Program-made: the position numbers and the translations under genes
The notes under the pieces: model-generated
Told to the model about the DNA's origin: nothing
The model's database searches: none
What the model saw: only the letters and a program-made list of their open reading frames with translations
From: Lachnospiraceae bacterium
GTDB lineage: Bacteria; Bacillota; Clostridia; Lachnospirales; Lachnospiraceae
DNA length: 64,000 nucleotides
Assembly: GCA_022781925.1 (NCBI GenBank)
Contig: JALESO010000058.1
Span: 43,758 to 107,757 of the forward strand
Reading direction: 5' to 3'
Shown here: piece by piece, positions 18,537 to 26,901 of the stretch
How the letters are laid out: each line of letters starts with the position of its first letter
Numbering within the stretch: the first letter of the stretch is position 1

Positions 18537-19598
18537 TTACACTGTCAATTCCTGCATGAGTTTCGGTACGGTTGTGATTTCTCTGATTTCTCCAACCCGG
18601 GAACCGCAGAAGATCAGGCCGTTATCCAGATCACCCACAACGGCATTGATCAGTGCCTGGGTGATGCAGTAAGGCGCAGTGGCCGGATTGCAGGCTTTCA
18701 GACAGTTAAAGCAGTGGGAGATTTTGTCCGGTGCTGTCAGCATACGCTCGATAAACGCATTTCTGATGGCACGGCCAGGCATTCCCACCGGGCTTTTAAT
18801 AATGAGGACATCTTCTTCGGATGCATTGACGTAAGCCTGTTTATAGGCATCGCTGGCATCGCATTCCTCGGTGGCTACGAAACGTGTGGCAGCCTGAATA
18901 CCATCGGCACCGAGTTCCAGGACATGCTTCACATCTTCCGCTGTGAACATACCACCGGCGACAAATACCGGAATCGTGGTCTGATATTTTTCCTCATAGG
19001 TCTGTTTCAGTGCAATGATATTACGGATTTCCGTGTCATAATCAAGCCCCGGAATATCTTCCAGCTGTTCTCTGGAAAAACCGAGATGTCCGCCGGCCAG
19101 TGGACCTTCAATAACCAGAAAATCAGCAGTGCGATGATATTTTTTATCCCAGAATTTCAATATGACATTTGCGGATTTTGTACTGGAAACAATGGGAGCC
19201 AGTGCGACATCATATCCTTCGGCAAATTTTGGCAGCTCTGTCGGCAGCCCCGCTCCGGAGATGATGGCGTCCACACCTGCGGCACAGGCGGTTTTGACAT
19301 AGGTTTCATATAACTGGGTGACAGCCATGATGTTGACAGCGACCAGTCCATTGCCACCGGCGATTTCTTTTGCTTTTTTGATCTGCTCCGGCAGTACATG
19401 CAGATTCGTTTCTTCCGGATGCTTTGCAAAATCCGGATCATCATAGCCAATCTGAGCAGTGGAGAGGACACCCATACCGCCTTCCTTTGCGACGGCTCCG
19501 GCCAGACGACAGCGGCTGACTCCGATTCCCATTCCACCCTGAATGATCGGGAGCTTCAGAAACTTATCTTTCAGATTCAGTGATTTCATGAATTTCAT
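18537..19598 (-). CDS. Nitronate monooxygenase / FabK-like FMN enzyme
   Basis: 354 residues from ATG 19598 (a second ATG at 19589 is possible; the site AAGCGAGA is weak). A TIM-barrel FMN protein: LPIIQGGMGIGVS, GPLAGGHLG, and FVAGGMFTAEDV then GADGIQAATRFV are the family motifs. The family includes nitronate monooxygenases and the enoyl-ACP reductase FabK. The C-terminus has a cysteine cluster HCFNCLKACNPATAPYC not present in classical FabK or NMO and possibly an iron-sulfur site. A FabT-type operator lies upstream, which favours a lipid-related role. Confidence 0.8.
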   Translation of the reverse strand: MKFMKSLNLKDKFLKLPIIQGGMGIGVSRCRLAGAVAKEGGMGVLSTAQIGYDDPDFAKHPEETNLHVLPEQIKKAKEIAGGNGLVAVNIMAVTQLYETYVKTACAAGVDAIISGAGLPTELPKFAEGYDVALAPIVSSTKSANVILKFWDKKYHRTADFLVIEGPLAGGHLGFSREQLEDIPGLDYDTEIRNIIALKQTYEEKYQTTIPVFVAGGMFTAEDVKHVLELGADGIQAATRFVATEECDASDAYKQAYVNASEEDVLIIKSPVGMPGRAIRNAFIERMLTAPDKISHCFNCLKACNPATAPYCITQALINAVVGDLDNGLIFCGSRVGEIREITTVPKLMQELTV

Positions 19599-19757
19599 TT
19601 TTAAATCTCGCTTTCTATTAGAAAATATAAATATTGCGCTTACTGTTATGTGTGTTACTTTCGGTTTCTCTGTAAAAAGTACCAGTGCTTCCTGATTTTG
19701 TAAAAGCAGTATGAAGTAGCATTTATAATAACGGGAAACAATTTGATTCGTAAAAAG

Positions 19758-19770
19758 TTTGATAATCAAA
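19758..19770 (-). promoter_or_regulatory. FabT-type operator upstream of FabK-like gene
   Basis: TTTGATAATCAAA is a perfect 6+1+6 palindrome fitting the FabT consensus TTTGATNATCAAA as known in streptococci. It lies 160 bp before the flavoprotein start, just upstream of a weak promoter on the minus strand (TTACGA, 17 bases, TATTAT; about 19723-19751). The remaining 19599-20076 spacer also holds a plus-strand promoter, TTGCTA-N17-TATGAT (19922-19950), for the broken MATE gene. Confidence 0.5.
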
Positions 19771-20076
19771 GTAAAATTATTTTACAACAGCGGGAAGATA
19801 TAGTCAATATAAAAAGCATGAAAAACGAGCAGAAGTAGTATTGAATACCACATGCAAATGATCAATGAAGCAGGAGCAGCATTTTAGAATTCATATATCA
19901 AATGTGAGATAACGGACATGCTTGCTATTTCATGCAAAATGGTATATGATATCATACAGATTTATAGGAATTCAAACTAAGCGCATATACGTCTCGATTC
20001 AATCTCAGGGGAACAAAAAATATTGGGAAAACAGAGCATATGTGAACAGAGAAACAAAAGGAGAAGTATTAGGAGT

Positions 20077-20990
20077 ATGGAGCAGGATAAGACATTTCTT
20101 GGAACAGAACCGATTGGAAAATTATTAATAAAGCTGGCGGTTCCAACGGTTATTGCGCAGCTGGTAAACATGTTGTACAACATCATAGACCGGGTTTACA
20201 TCGGACATATTCCAGGAGAGGGCAGCATGGCGCTGACCGGCGTGGGTGTGTGTATGCCGCTGATCCTGATCATTGCGGCATTTGCGGCACTGGTAGGATC
20301 CGGTGGTTCTCCGAGAGCATCTATTTATATGGGAAAAGGTGATCACGACACAGCAGAAAAAATCCTGACCGGCTGCCTCAGTCTTTAGATTATCGTTTCT
20401 ATTATTCTGACCGTGATCCTGCTGGTCTGGAACAAAGATCTACTGTTAATGTTTGGTGCCAGTGAAAATACGATTACTATGCGACAGCGTATATGAATAT
20501 TTACGCGATTGGTACGATTTTTGTACAGATTACCCTTGGCATGAATACATTTATTACAGCACAGGGAAAAGCCACCACAGGAATGATGACGGTTCTGATC
20601 GGGGCGGTTGCGAATATCATCCTGTGGGCGATCATTATGGCATTTCCGCAGGTCTTCGCAAAACTGTTTACTACAGATGCGGCACTGGTTGATTTTACGG
20701 CAAAGGCACTTCGGATCTACTGCCGTGTATTATTTGTATTCGGTATACAGATCGCCTGCCAGATGACATTTGTGTCCATCGGAAATGCACCGTGTTCCAT
20801 CATCGTGGCGATTCTGCGGAAATTTGTATTGTTGATCCCGTTGATCTACATATTGCCGCATTTTATGGAAAATAAAACCAATGCCGTGTATATGGCAGAA
20901 CCGGTGGCGGACATTATAGCGGTGAGCTGCACATTGATTCTGTTTCTGATACAGTTTCGGAAATCTTTGCAGCGTTTGACGGAATCGTAG
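20077..20990 (+). pseudogene. Broken MATE-family transporter
   Basis: Starts well: ATG 20077 after AAGGAG and AGGAG, MEQDKTFLGTEPIGKLLIKLAVP. A TAG interrupts the frame at 20386. The same frame continues (ILTVILLVWNKDLLLMFGAS) until a one-base loss near 20475-20480 shifts it; the matching frame resumes at MNIYAIGTIFVQ (20493) and reads to 20990. About 150 codons of the middle are missing: NIIL is joined directly to WAIIMAFPQVFAKLF of the second half. Three separate lesions show a gene long out of use. The intact MATE gene at 10958 is a different branch. Confidence 0.85.
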
Positions 20991-21094
20991 TCGTTTGTTC
21001 TTCTGTTTTCTACTTGCAGGAAAAATCATTGATTGTTACAATAATTAAAAACATGCGGTATATAATAAATAAAAAAGAGAAGGAGGCTTGGTGT

Positions 21095-21337
21095 ATGTCT
21101 GTAAAAATGAAGCAAGTGGGAAATTTATCTGTAAAAATCATCACAGCAGATAATCGCTCAGAGCAAAAAAATATTATAAGTGAAAATGATCGTGAAATGG
21201 ATTATAGAGCCACAGCAGCAGTTCAGTCGGCGATTGATAAAGCAAAGATTTGTAAAAAGCCTATTGCTAAATATGATCCTGTCACAAAACGAGCATATGT
21301 TGAATATGCAAATGGAGAAAAAAAGTATGTTCAATAA
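21095..21337 (+). CDS. Small protein preceding zeta toxin, candidate antitoxin
   Basis: 80 residues from ATG 21095, after AAGGAGGCTTGGTGT; longer in-frame starts lack a site. Sequence MSVKMKQVGNLSVKI...AVQSAIDKAKICKKPIAKYD...YANGEKKYVQ. It has no helix-turn-helix and does not look like the epsilon or PezA antitoxins. It overlaps the toxin start by 11 bases, the order (antitoxin first) and coupling typical of toxin-antitoxin pairs. Upstream are TATAAT at 21061-21066 and a palindrome ATTGTTACAAT. Function inferred only from context. Confidence 0.65.
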   Translation: MSVKMKQVGNLSVKIITADNRSEQKNIISENDREMDYRATAAVQSAIDKAKICKKPIAKYDPVTKRAYVEYANGEKKYVQ

Positions 21338-21884
21338 AAAGCCGATGGTGTTGGTTCTTGCAGGACCAAATGGTTCAGGAAAAAGTACAATTACACGTTA
21401 CTTTGAAAAAGTGGGAGAATATACAAATGCCGATGATGTTGTTGCTGCTACGGGAATGGATAATGCAAAAGCTGCAAAATTTGTTGATGATAAAAGATAC
21501 ACTGCGATTTCGGAAAAAAGAGATTTTACATTTGAAACAGTGCTATCTTCGGAATACAAGCTTAATATTTTGAGAAAAGCGAAAGAAAATGGCTATTTTA
21601 TAAAGTGCGTATTTGTACTTACTGTTGATGCGCATATTAATGTTGCAAGAGTAGAAGCTAGAGTTGCGCAGGGAGGTCATAGTGTAGAGAAGGAAAAAAT
21701 AATTTCCAGATATAAAAAATCACTTTCTAATATTAAAGAATTACTTAATCTGTGTGATATACTTCATGTATATGATAATACAATGGAGGAACCTGTAAGA
21801 ATTATTAGAAAGCATAAAGATGATATATCTATATTTGCAAATGATTTATGGAGTGAGGAAAGTATTCTTTCCTTAATGCAGTAA
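21327..21884 (+). CDS. Zeta-toxin-family kinase
   Basis: 185 residues from ATG 21327 (site ATGGAGAAA inside the upstream gene). P-loop GPNGSGKST at 13-21, then YTNADDVVAATGMD and FETVLSS, as in zeta toxin/AAA kinases; VEARVAQGGHSV carries the basic residues that contact the substrate phosphate. Family members phosphorylate UDP-N-acetylglucosamine and so block peptidoglycan synthesis. The gene and its partner are AT-rich compared with their neighbours and sit between a decayed transporter and a structured repeat, suggesting acquisition. Confidence 0.85.
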   Translation: MFNKKPMVLVLAGPNGSGKSTITRYFEKVGEYTNADDVVAATGMDNAKAAKFVDDKRYTAISEKRDFTFETVLSSEYKLNILRKAKENGYFIKCVFVLTVDAHINVARVEARVAQGGHSVEKEKIISRYKKSLSNIKELLNLCDILHVYDNTMEEPVRIIRKHKDDISIFANDLWSEESILSLMQ

Positions 21885-21905
21885 ATTCTTGTTTATCAGT
21901 GATGA

Positions 21906-22067
21906 GATATTGTATGTGCAGATTTACAAAATGACTTATACGATGAAATTGAAAGAAATAGTAATCGTACGCCACCCTTGACAATGAAAAAAAGGAACTG
22001 TTGAAAGTCTGTTACCGATGGCGAAGAATTCAAAAACAGTTTGCAACAAATTTGTATGTTTTTATAA
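21906..22067 (+). pseudogene. Possible remnant of an unknown gene
   Basis: One frame reads DIVCADLQNDLYDEIERN and on through MKKRNC to a TGA, then KSVTDGEEFKNSLQQICMFL to a TAA at 22065-22067. The composition looks protein-like on both sides of the stop, but there is no start codon with a ribosome site. Low confidence. Confidence 0.2.
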
Positions 22068-22126
22068 CGTGAATCTGCGTGCAAATTCGCGGGAGGAGGC
22101 GGAGATAAGCGGCACGCAGTGCAGTA

Positions 22127-22253
22127 CGGCTGAAAATTTATGATAAAAACAACTTAAAAGAACGCCAGTCAGGCAATCTTTCCTCAGCAAGCGATTGTTA
22201 GCTGCAGAGGTAAGATTGATGACTGGCGTTTCCACAGTTTAAATTTTCAGCCG
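22127..22253 (+). repeat. Short structured hairpin S3 with nested outer arm
   Basis: Inner arms (22161-22230): AACGCCAGTCA pairs with TGACTGGCGTT and continues inward through CAATCTT / AAGATTG and CCTC / GAGG to the apex GCGATTGTTAGC (22191-22202). A second, outer pair, CGGCTGAAAATTTA (22127-22140) and TAAATTTTCAGCCG (22240-22253), is also perfect. It lies at the 3' end of a minus-strand gene. The 16-nt motif ATAAGCGGCACGCAGT at 22105-22120 precedes it, as it does copy B. Confidence 0.8.
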
Positions 22254-22266
22254 CACAAACAAGATT

Positions 22267-22614
22267 TTACTTGCGTTTCCGCAAAAACATCCAGATCGCA
22301 ATGACCACGACAATGAGGATCAGGAACACATCCCAGAATCGCTGTGTCAGATTCAGATGAAGTGCCTCGATCATCCCGATAAAGATGACGAATGCGCCCA
22401 GGATCAGCTGCAGCATAGAACGCTGCACCAGTCCGACTTCATTGGTGCCGCGGGACTGGATCAGTCCGAAAATACCGTATACGAGGCAGATGGCACCCAG
22501 AACCGGCAGGACATACATGGTGTCAATGGCATCGGTAAAGATAATGGCAAAGATGACCACGACTCCGATCAGTGTGACATAAGTGCCCCAGTTAAAGGGT
22601 TTCTTTTTTTTCAT
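22267..22614 (-). CDS. Small four-helix membrane protein of unknown function
   Basis: 115 residues with a lysine-rich start (MKKKKPFNW) and end (FLRKRK) and four hydrophobic segments (about 12-28, 32-52, 68-86, 90-110). No motif I recognise. ATG 22614 follows GAAAGG on the minus strand. It stands alone between a structured repeat and the GntP-type permease. Confidence 0.65.
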   Translation of the reverse strand: MKKKKPFNWGTYVTLIGVVVIFAIIFTDAIDTMYVLPVLGAICLVYGIFGLIQSRGTNEVGLVQRSMLQLILGAFVIFIGMIEALHLNLTQRFWDVFLILIVVVIAIWMFLRKRK

Positions 22615-22807
22615 AAGTATAAACCTTTCTACATATTAAAATTTAAGCCGAAGGATTACTCACCACAGATAGAAGTTGGAGCATTCTCGACCGAGGTAAA
22701 CGTTATCGCATACCATAATAGCATATTTTGGACAAAGCGTGTAAACAGATTACAGATATTTGTGAAATATCTGTCTGACACGGGATCTGTCCAAATTTGC
22801 AGGAATG

Positions 22808-22841
22808 AAAAACGCTGCTCCGATGTGAAGCAGCGTTTTTG
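22808..22841 (-). terminator. Terminator of the GntP-type permease gene
   Basis: AAAACGCTGCT pairs with AGCAGCGTTTT around a short loop; T-runs on both strands make it potentially two-way. A smaller dyad ACAGATATTTGTGAAATATC lies at about 22751-22773. Confidence 0.85.
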
Positions 22842-22892
22842 TATGGCTTAACTTTCTTTCGATACTAAGATAATTGTCGAAAATAATTTTGC

Positions 22893-24287
22893 TTATGCCA
22901 GTCCCGGTGCAACAGTAAGGATGACAGCACAGAGGATTGTTCCAATTAATGTCATGATAACTGACTGTAAGAACATCGGTAAGTATGCATCTTTGATCTT
23001 AACCTGAGCAAGTCCGGTTGTGATCAGAATCATTCCGTTAACTGGCAGTGTTTCAAATGTGGAAACTGCGATAGCAGCACAACGAGCAAGTGCGTTCGGA
23101 TTCAGAACCGGGTTAGCTGTCCAGATATAAGCTGCAGCAACCATCGGAAGTGCAATACTTAAAGCTGCTGGCGGTGAAGATGTAAATGCTACTACGATGA
23201 TAGCAAGTATGATACCGATTACTAACGGAGAAGCTTTCATGCCAAAGAGGATTCCAACGAAACCGTTGAAAGCATCTGTGTGCTGTACAACTGCTGCGAA
23301 ACCAGCTGCAGCTGTCAGAGTCATGATTGCGCTTGCACCATTTGCAGCACCAATGTTTAAGGAATTGAGAACGTTTCCTGCCCATGCCGGAAAGCCTTTT
23401 TTCTCATTGTCTTTGAAGTGCGGAGCCATCAGGATGATTACTGCTGCGATACCGGCTACCAGAGCTAAGGAAGCAATCTGTACGATAGCGAAAAGCAGGA
23501 ATACAACTACTAACGGAATTATAGCAAGTGCGAAATGCGGAAGTTTTTTTGCATTGTCATCCGGAATCGGCTCACAGTTACCATAATCAAATGTCTCGCC
23601 TTTTCTCATCTCTTTGATGATGAAGGTGGAGCAGATGAAGTATATACCAACTTCGATTACGATGAAGGAAATGAATCCTGGGATTGGAGCAACACCCGGG
23701 CTTGTCTTCAGGATGCTCATACAAATGATGTTATTGATACTTAATACGAATGGAGCAGAGTTAGCACCACAGCTTAAAGCCAGCATAGCCGGAACCATAC
23801 GTCTCGGAATATCAATGCGGCTTGCCATGTACATACAGATCGGGAATGTAGCGAAGATAGCTACGAAACCATCTACACCACCGTATGTAAGGATACACTC
23901 GATAAGTAACATAATTAAAACGGCACGTTTTGCCTGTTTTTCTTTATTGTTTACCGGCATAACGAATTTGTTTACTAATGTGGAAGCAATAGACTGAGCA
24001 GCACCACTGTCAGCTAATACTTTACCAAATAAACCGCCTAAGAATACAGTCGGGAAAATTGCTGTGATCATTCCGCAGACACCGCCGATTTCCCATACGC
24101 CGGTTGCTGCATTTTCTTCAACGGCACCAACATACAGAGATGTGAATGCATCGTTTGCGTTCAATCCGTTTGTTACTGCTACAATAACGCCGCAGAGCGG
24201 AGCCAGATACAGTACGGATACGTTTTTGTAGGCGCCATACAGGAAAATAGCAAGAGCGACTACAATACCAATAATACCTAAAGCCAT
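22893..24287 (-). CDS. GntP-family permease
   Basis: 464 residues, about twelve hydrophobic segments. MALGIIGIVVALAIFLYGAYK at the start, PTVFLGGLFGKVLADSGAAQ and FTSSPPAALSIALPMVAAAY are characteristic of the GntP/gluconate-type permeases, which import sugar acids or related carboxylates. AGGAGGG precedes ATG 24287. Codon choice is strongly biased like metK and gdhA, suggesting high expression. No catabolic enzyme adjoins it, so the substrate is open. Confidence 0.85.
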   Translation of the reverse strand: MALGIIGIVVALAIFLYGAYKNVSVLYLAPLCGVIVAVTNGLNANDAFTSLYVGAVEENAATGVWEIGGVCGMITAIFPTVFLGGLFGKVLADSGAAQSIASTLVNKFVMPVNNKEKQAKRAVLIMLLIECILTYGGVDGFVAIFATFPICMYMASRIDIPRRMVPAMLALSCGANSAPFVLSINNIICMSILKTSPGVAPIPGFISFIVIEVGIYFICSTFIIKEMRKGETFDYGNCEPIPDDNAKKLPHFALAIIPLVVVFLLFAIVQIASLALVAGIAAVIILMAPHFKDNEKKGFPAWAGNVLNSLNIGAANGASAIMTLTAAAGFAAVVQHTDAFNGFVGILFGMKASPLVIGIILAIIVVAFTSSPPAALSIALPMVAAAYIWTANPVLNPNALARCAAIAVSTFETLPVNGMILITTGLAQVKIKDAYLPMFLQSVIMTLIGTILCAVILTVAPGLA

Positions 24288-24363
24288 AAATCAAACCCTC
24301 CTAAAGTTTAAAAAAGTTAAGCAAGTGTGAAATTTATAAAGAAAATATAAACTTCATGAGGTT

Positions 24364-24393
24364 ATTATAACGGACTGGTAAGACCATGTCAAC
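24364..24393 (-). promoter_or_regulatory. Near-consensus promoter of the GntP-type permease
   Basis: On the minus strand TTGACA (24393-24388), 17 bases, TATAAT (24369-24364): a perfect sigma-A promoter, giving a leader of about 70 nt. The rest of 24288-24688 holds a 10-bp perfect hairpin ATACGCAACA / TGTTGCGTAT (24513-24545) and the terminator listed next. Confidence 0.85.
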
Positions 24394-24567
24394 AAAAACA
24401 TGCAAATTACACAATAAAGAATTTGAAAAAATACAATGGATTAGACAAAATGCTCTTGAGGTTTAATGGAAATGTATGTATACATGGTCATTTTTTAAAA
24501 TAAATGGTAAAAATACGCAACAAAAACAGAAAAAATGTTGCGTATCAGTACAAAATGACAAAAAATG

Positions 24568-24604
24568 AGCCCCGGGAGCCATTTTGCTTATGGTTCCCAG
24601 GGCT
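24568..24604 (-). terminator. Terminator of the LTA-synthase-like gene
   Basis: AGCCCTGGGAACCAT pairs with ATGGCTCCCGGGGCT (two mismatches) on the minus strand and is followed by CATTTTTTG. Confidence 0.8.
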
Positions 24605-24688
24605 GAATATGTCAGATGATGCCGGCTGAAATTATGCATCAGGTTCTGAATGTGTTCAAACCGGAATGCTTAATTCCCATCAGCATAG

Positions 24689-26821
24689 TTACTGATCCAG
24701 GAAGAAAATCGATGGATCTCGATTGTTCCGGTCAATCAGTGAATTGTATACAAGGCAATGATACTGATAGAGCAGATCATCGTATTTGCTGCTTTCGGAA
24801 TGTGTATAGTAGTTATTGTCGGAATCCACATAGCCTACCGTGTTGATGATCGGAAGTTTCTGATACAGGGAAGCCAGATAACGGTTGTACTGTGTCAGCG
24901 GCAGTCCTGCGGTCTGAAGCACCAGTGTGGACAGATAGTTGGCACTGATGTGGTTCAGCGTTGCTTCCGGAATATCATAATTTGCCCAGATCACAAACGG
25001 AGTGGTGTAGCGGAGCTGCTGCTGCTCCGTGGTGAGATTATCCAGGCTGGTGCCGAATAATTCTTCATAAAATTCATCTTCAATGGACGGCAGATGATCA
25101 CCGAACATACAGATGATGGTCGGTTCGGACACGTTGCTGAAGTAGTCCACCAGTTCCTGGAACGCTTCATCCGAGCGTTTTACCAGAGACAGGTAGCGGT
25201 TTGCCTTCGGATAGATGCCGTTCATGTTTGTGACATATACTTCCTGTGCAAAGTTTGCGTAGGACATGGCATAGCCGCCGTGGTTCTGCATGGTGACGTT
25301 GAACAGGAAGAACGGTTTGGATGTATCCCGGTTCTCATACATGTTTTCCACCATGGAATAGTCATAACTGTCGCTGACGAAACGGCGCAGCAGCATGTTG
25401 CGGTCCGGATAGCGTTCATTCAGCAGCATTTCGTATTCGGTGACATCATTATTCTGTTTGTAGGTATCGATGATGTCCTGATCAACAAAATTTTCAAGAC
25501 TGATATAGTCTTCAAATCCCAGCAGCGGATACACATTTCTGCGGTTCCAGCCCTCGCCGTAATACGGATGGAAAGCAGTTTTGGAATAGCCCAGAGATCC
25601 CAGGGTGGATACAAGGGAAGGTACCGTATCCTTTACATAGGACTGATATACGTTACATCCGGTTGGAAGGAAGGAGATGGAATCTCCGGATAAAAATTCG
25701 AACTCACTGTTACTTGTTCCTGCACCGAACACCGGCATGGACAGATAACCTTTGATGGTGTTCTCTGTCAGGCTGTGGATGAAGGGCATGTAGTCTTCAT
25801 TGGTCTCCAGATTGCCCAGGGCACCGAGGTCAGACAGGGATTCATTCATGATACAGATGATATTCGGTTTCGTTCCATCTGCACTTGCGGTGTAATCGTT
25901 CTGACCGGTCAGCAGATTGGTGCTGACGGTATCGTCATCCGGATCCACACCGGAATCCTTCAGTGTTTCAGCTACATAATCGCTGACGTTGTCTGCATTG
26001 TAATCGGATGGCTTACGGACAACGAGATACTTTGTGTTCAGGCAGAAGTTAAAGAAAGAACCTGTGCGGTGATACCCTCTGGCCTGATCCCAGAAATCCG
26101 GTTTGTAGCCGAGATTTGCGGCGTGATCCGTGAAAAATAAGGAAATTACGACCACTGCGATATAAGCTGCCGGGGCAAGTTTTGCCAGCAGTTTGAATTT
26201 CAGTTTTTTCGGTTTGATGTTGACACTTTTTTTGTTTACCAGATAGATCAGGAAAAACATGATGGAACCGAGGATCAGCTGCCAGCTGAGCTCGTAGGTG
26301 TAGCCGTCTGATACACTCAGTCCGGTTTTGAATGTGAGAATATCCAGTGGAACGAAAGGGGAACCACGGAACAGCTCGATGAAATAATTCAGCAGTGACC
26401 ATACATATAAGGAAATATTTACGATCAGTCCCACCATATGATACCGTCCGGTAATCAGGTAAAAGAACAGATAAAATACCAGATAGACCATATAGTTTGC
26501 CAGAAATGTCGGTACGGAAAACCACCATACATAGTTTTCGTTGAACACTTCTACCATCTGGATTGTAAGGACCGGCATGATAAAAAAGAGTGCCGTGTTG
26601 GCCAGAGCCTTATATTTTTCATCAACGGATGGTTTGAATATAATAAGAAATCCTGCAACCGGTCCTGCCAGAAGAGACAGAACAAAAAGAAGGGTTCCAT
26701 ATGTGAGATCCAGTGCCGGATCCAGATAGAGCCGCCAGTTGGCGGACACAAAAATAATCATAAAAATAGTGACTGCAAGTGCAAGCAGCCGGACTTTTTT
26801 TTCTGCGAATGAAATATGCAT
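24689..26821 (-). CDS. LTA synthase family sulfatase-fold protein
   Basis: 710 residues. Five or six N-terminal membrane helices (to about residue 235), then an extracellular alkaline-phosphatase/sulfatase domain: NIICIMNESLSD supplies the first metal ligand and GAGTSNSEFEFLSGD contains the likely catalytic threonine, matching the GKTSDSE site of LtaS. CMFGDHLPS near the end is the second metal site. The enzyme should transfer glycerol phosphate (or another phospho-alcohol) from phosphatidylglycerol to a surface polymer. Site GGGAAGA precedes the start. It is a single gene with its own terminator. Confidence 0.9.
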   Translation of the reverse strand: MHISFAEKKVRLLALAVTIFMIIFVSANWRLYLDPALDLTYGTLLFVLSLLAGPVAGFLIIFKPSVDEKYKALANTALFFIMPVLTIQMVEVFNENYVWWFSVPTFLANYMVYLVFYLFFYLITGRYHMVGLIVNISLYVWSLLNYFIELFRGSPFVPLDILTFKTGLSVSDGYTYELSWQLILGSIMFFLIYLVNKKSVNIKPKKLKFKLLAKLAPAAYIAVVVISLFFTDHAANLGYKPDFWDQARGYHRTGSFFNFCLNTKYLVVRKPSDYNADNVSDYVAETLKDSGVDPDDDTVSTNLLTGQNDYTASADGTKPNIICIMNESLSDLGALGNLETNEDYMPFIHSLTENTIKGYLSMPVFGAGTSNSEFEFLSGDSISFLPTGCNVYQSYVKDTVPSLVSTLGSLGYSKTAFHPYYGEGWNRRNVYPLLGFEDYISLENFVDQDIIDTYKQNNDVTEYEMLLNERYPDRNMLLRRFVSDSYDYSMVENMYENRDTSKPFFLFNVTMQNHGGYAMSYANFAQEVYVTNMNGIYPKANRYLSLVKRSDEAFQELVDYFSNVSEPTIICMFGDHLPSIEDEFYEELFGTSLDNLTTEQQQLRYTTPFVIWANYDIPEATLNHISANYLSTLVLQTAGLPLTQYNRYLASLYQKLPIINTVGYVDSDNNYYTHSESSKYDDLLYQYHCLVYNSLIDRNNRDPSIFFLDQ

Positions 26822-26873
26822 GTCTTTATCTTCCCGTTTCTATATTATAGTGTCATTGTAGTGTATATGTTTT

Positions 26874-26901
26874 TTGTATAAGCTTTTGTATAATTGTATA
26901 A
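26874..26901. promoter_or_regulatory. Three TTGTATAA octamers in divergent spacer
   Basis: Exact TTGTATAA at 26874-26881, 26886-26893 and 26894-26901, flanked by AAGCTT inverted arms. It lies between the divergent LTA-synthase-like and sirtuin genes and is a candidate operator or promoter cluster. The rest of 26822-27166 is AT-rich; a promoter TTGCTA-N17-TACTAT (27097-27125) serves the sirtuin. Confidence 0.4.

Noticed and set aside
45..22253. The repeat family as a CRISPR array
   Set aside because: Copies are scattered, not regularly spaced, and have no spacers or cas genes.
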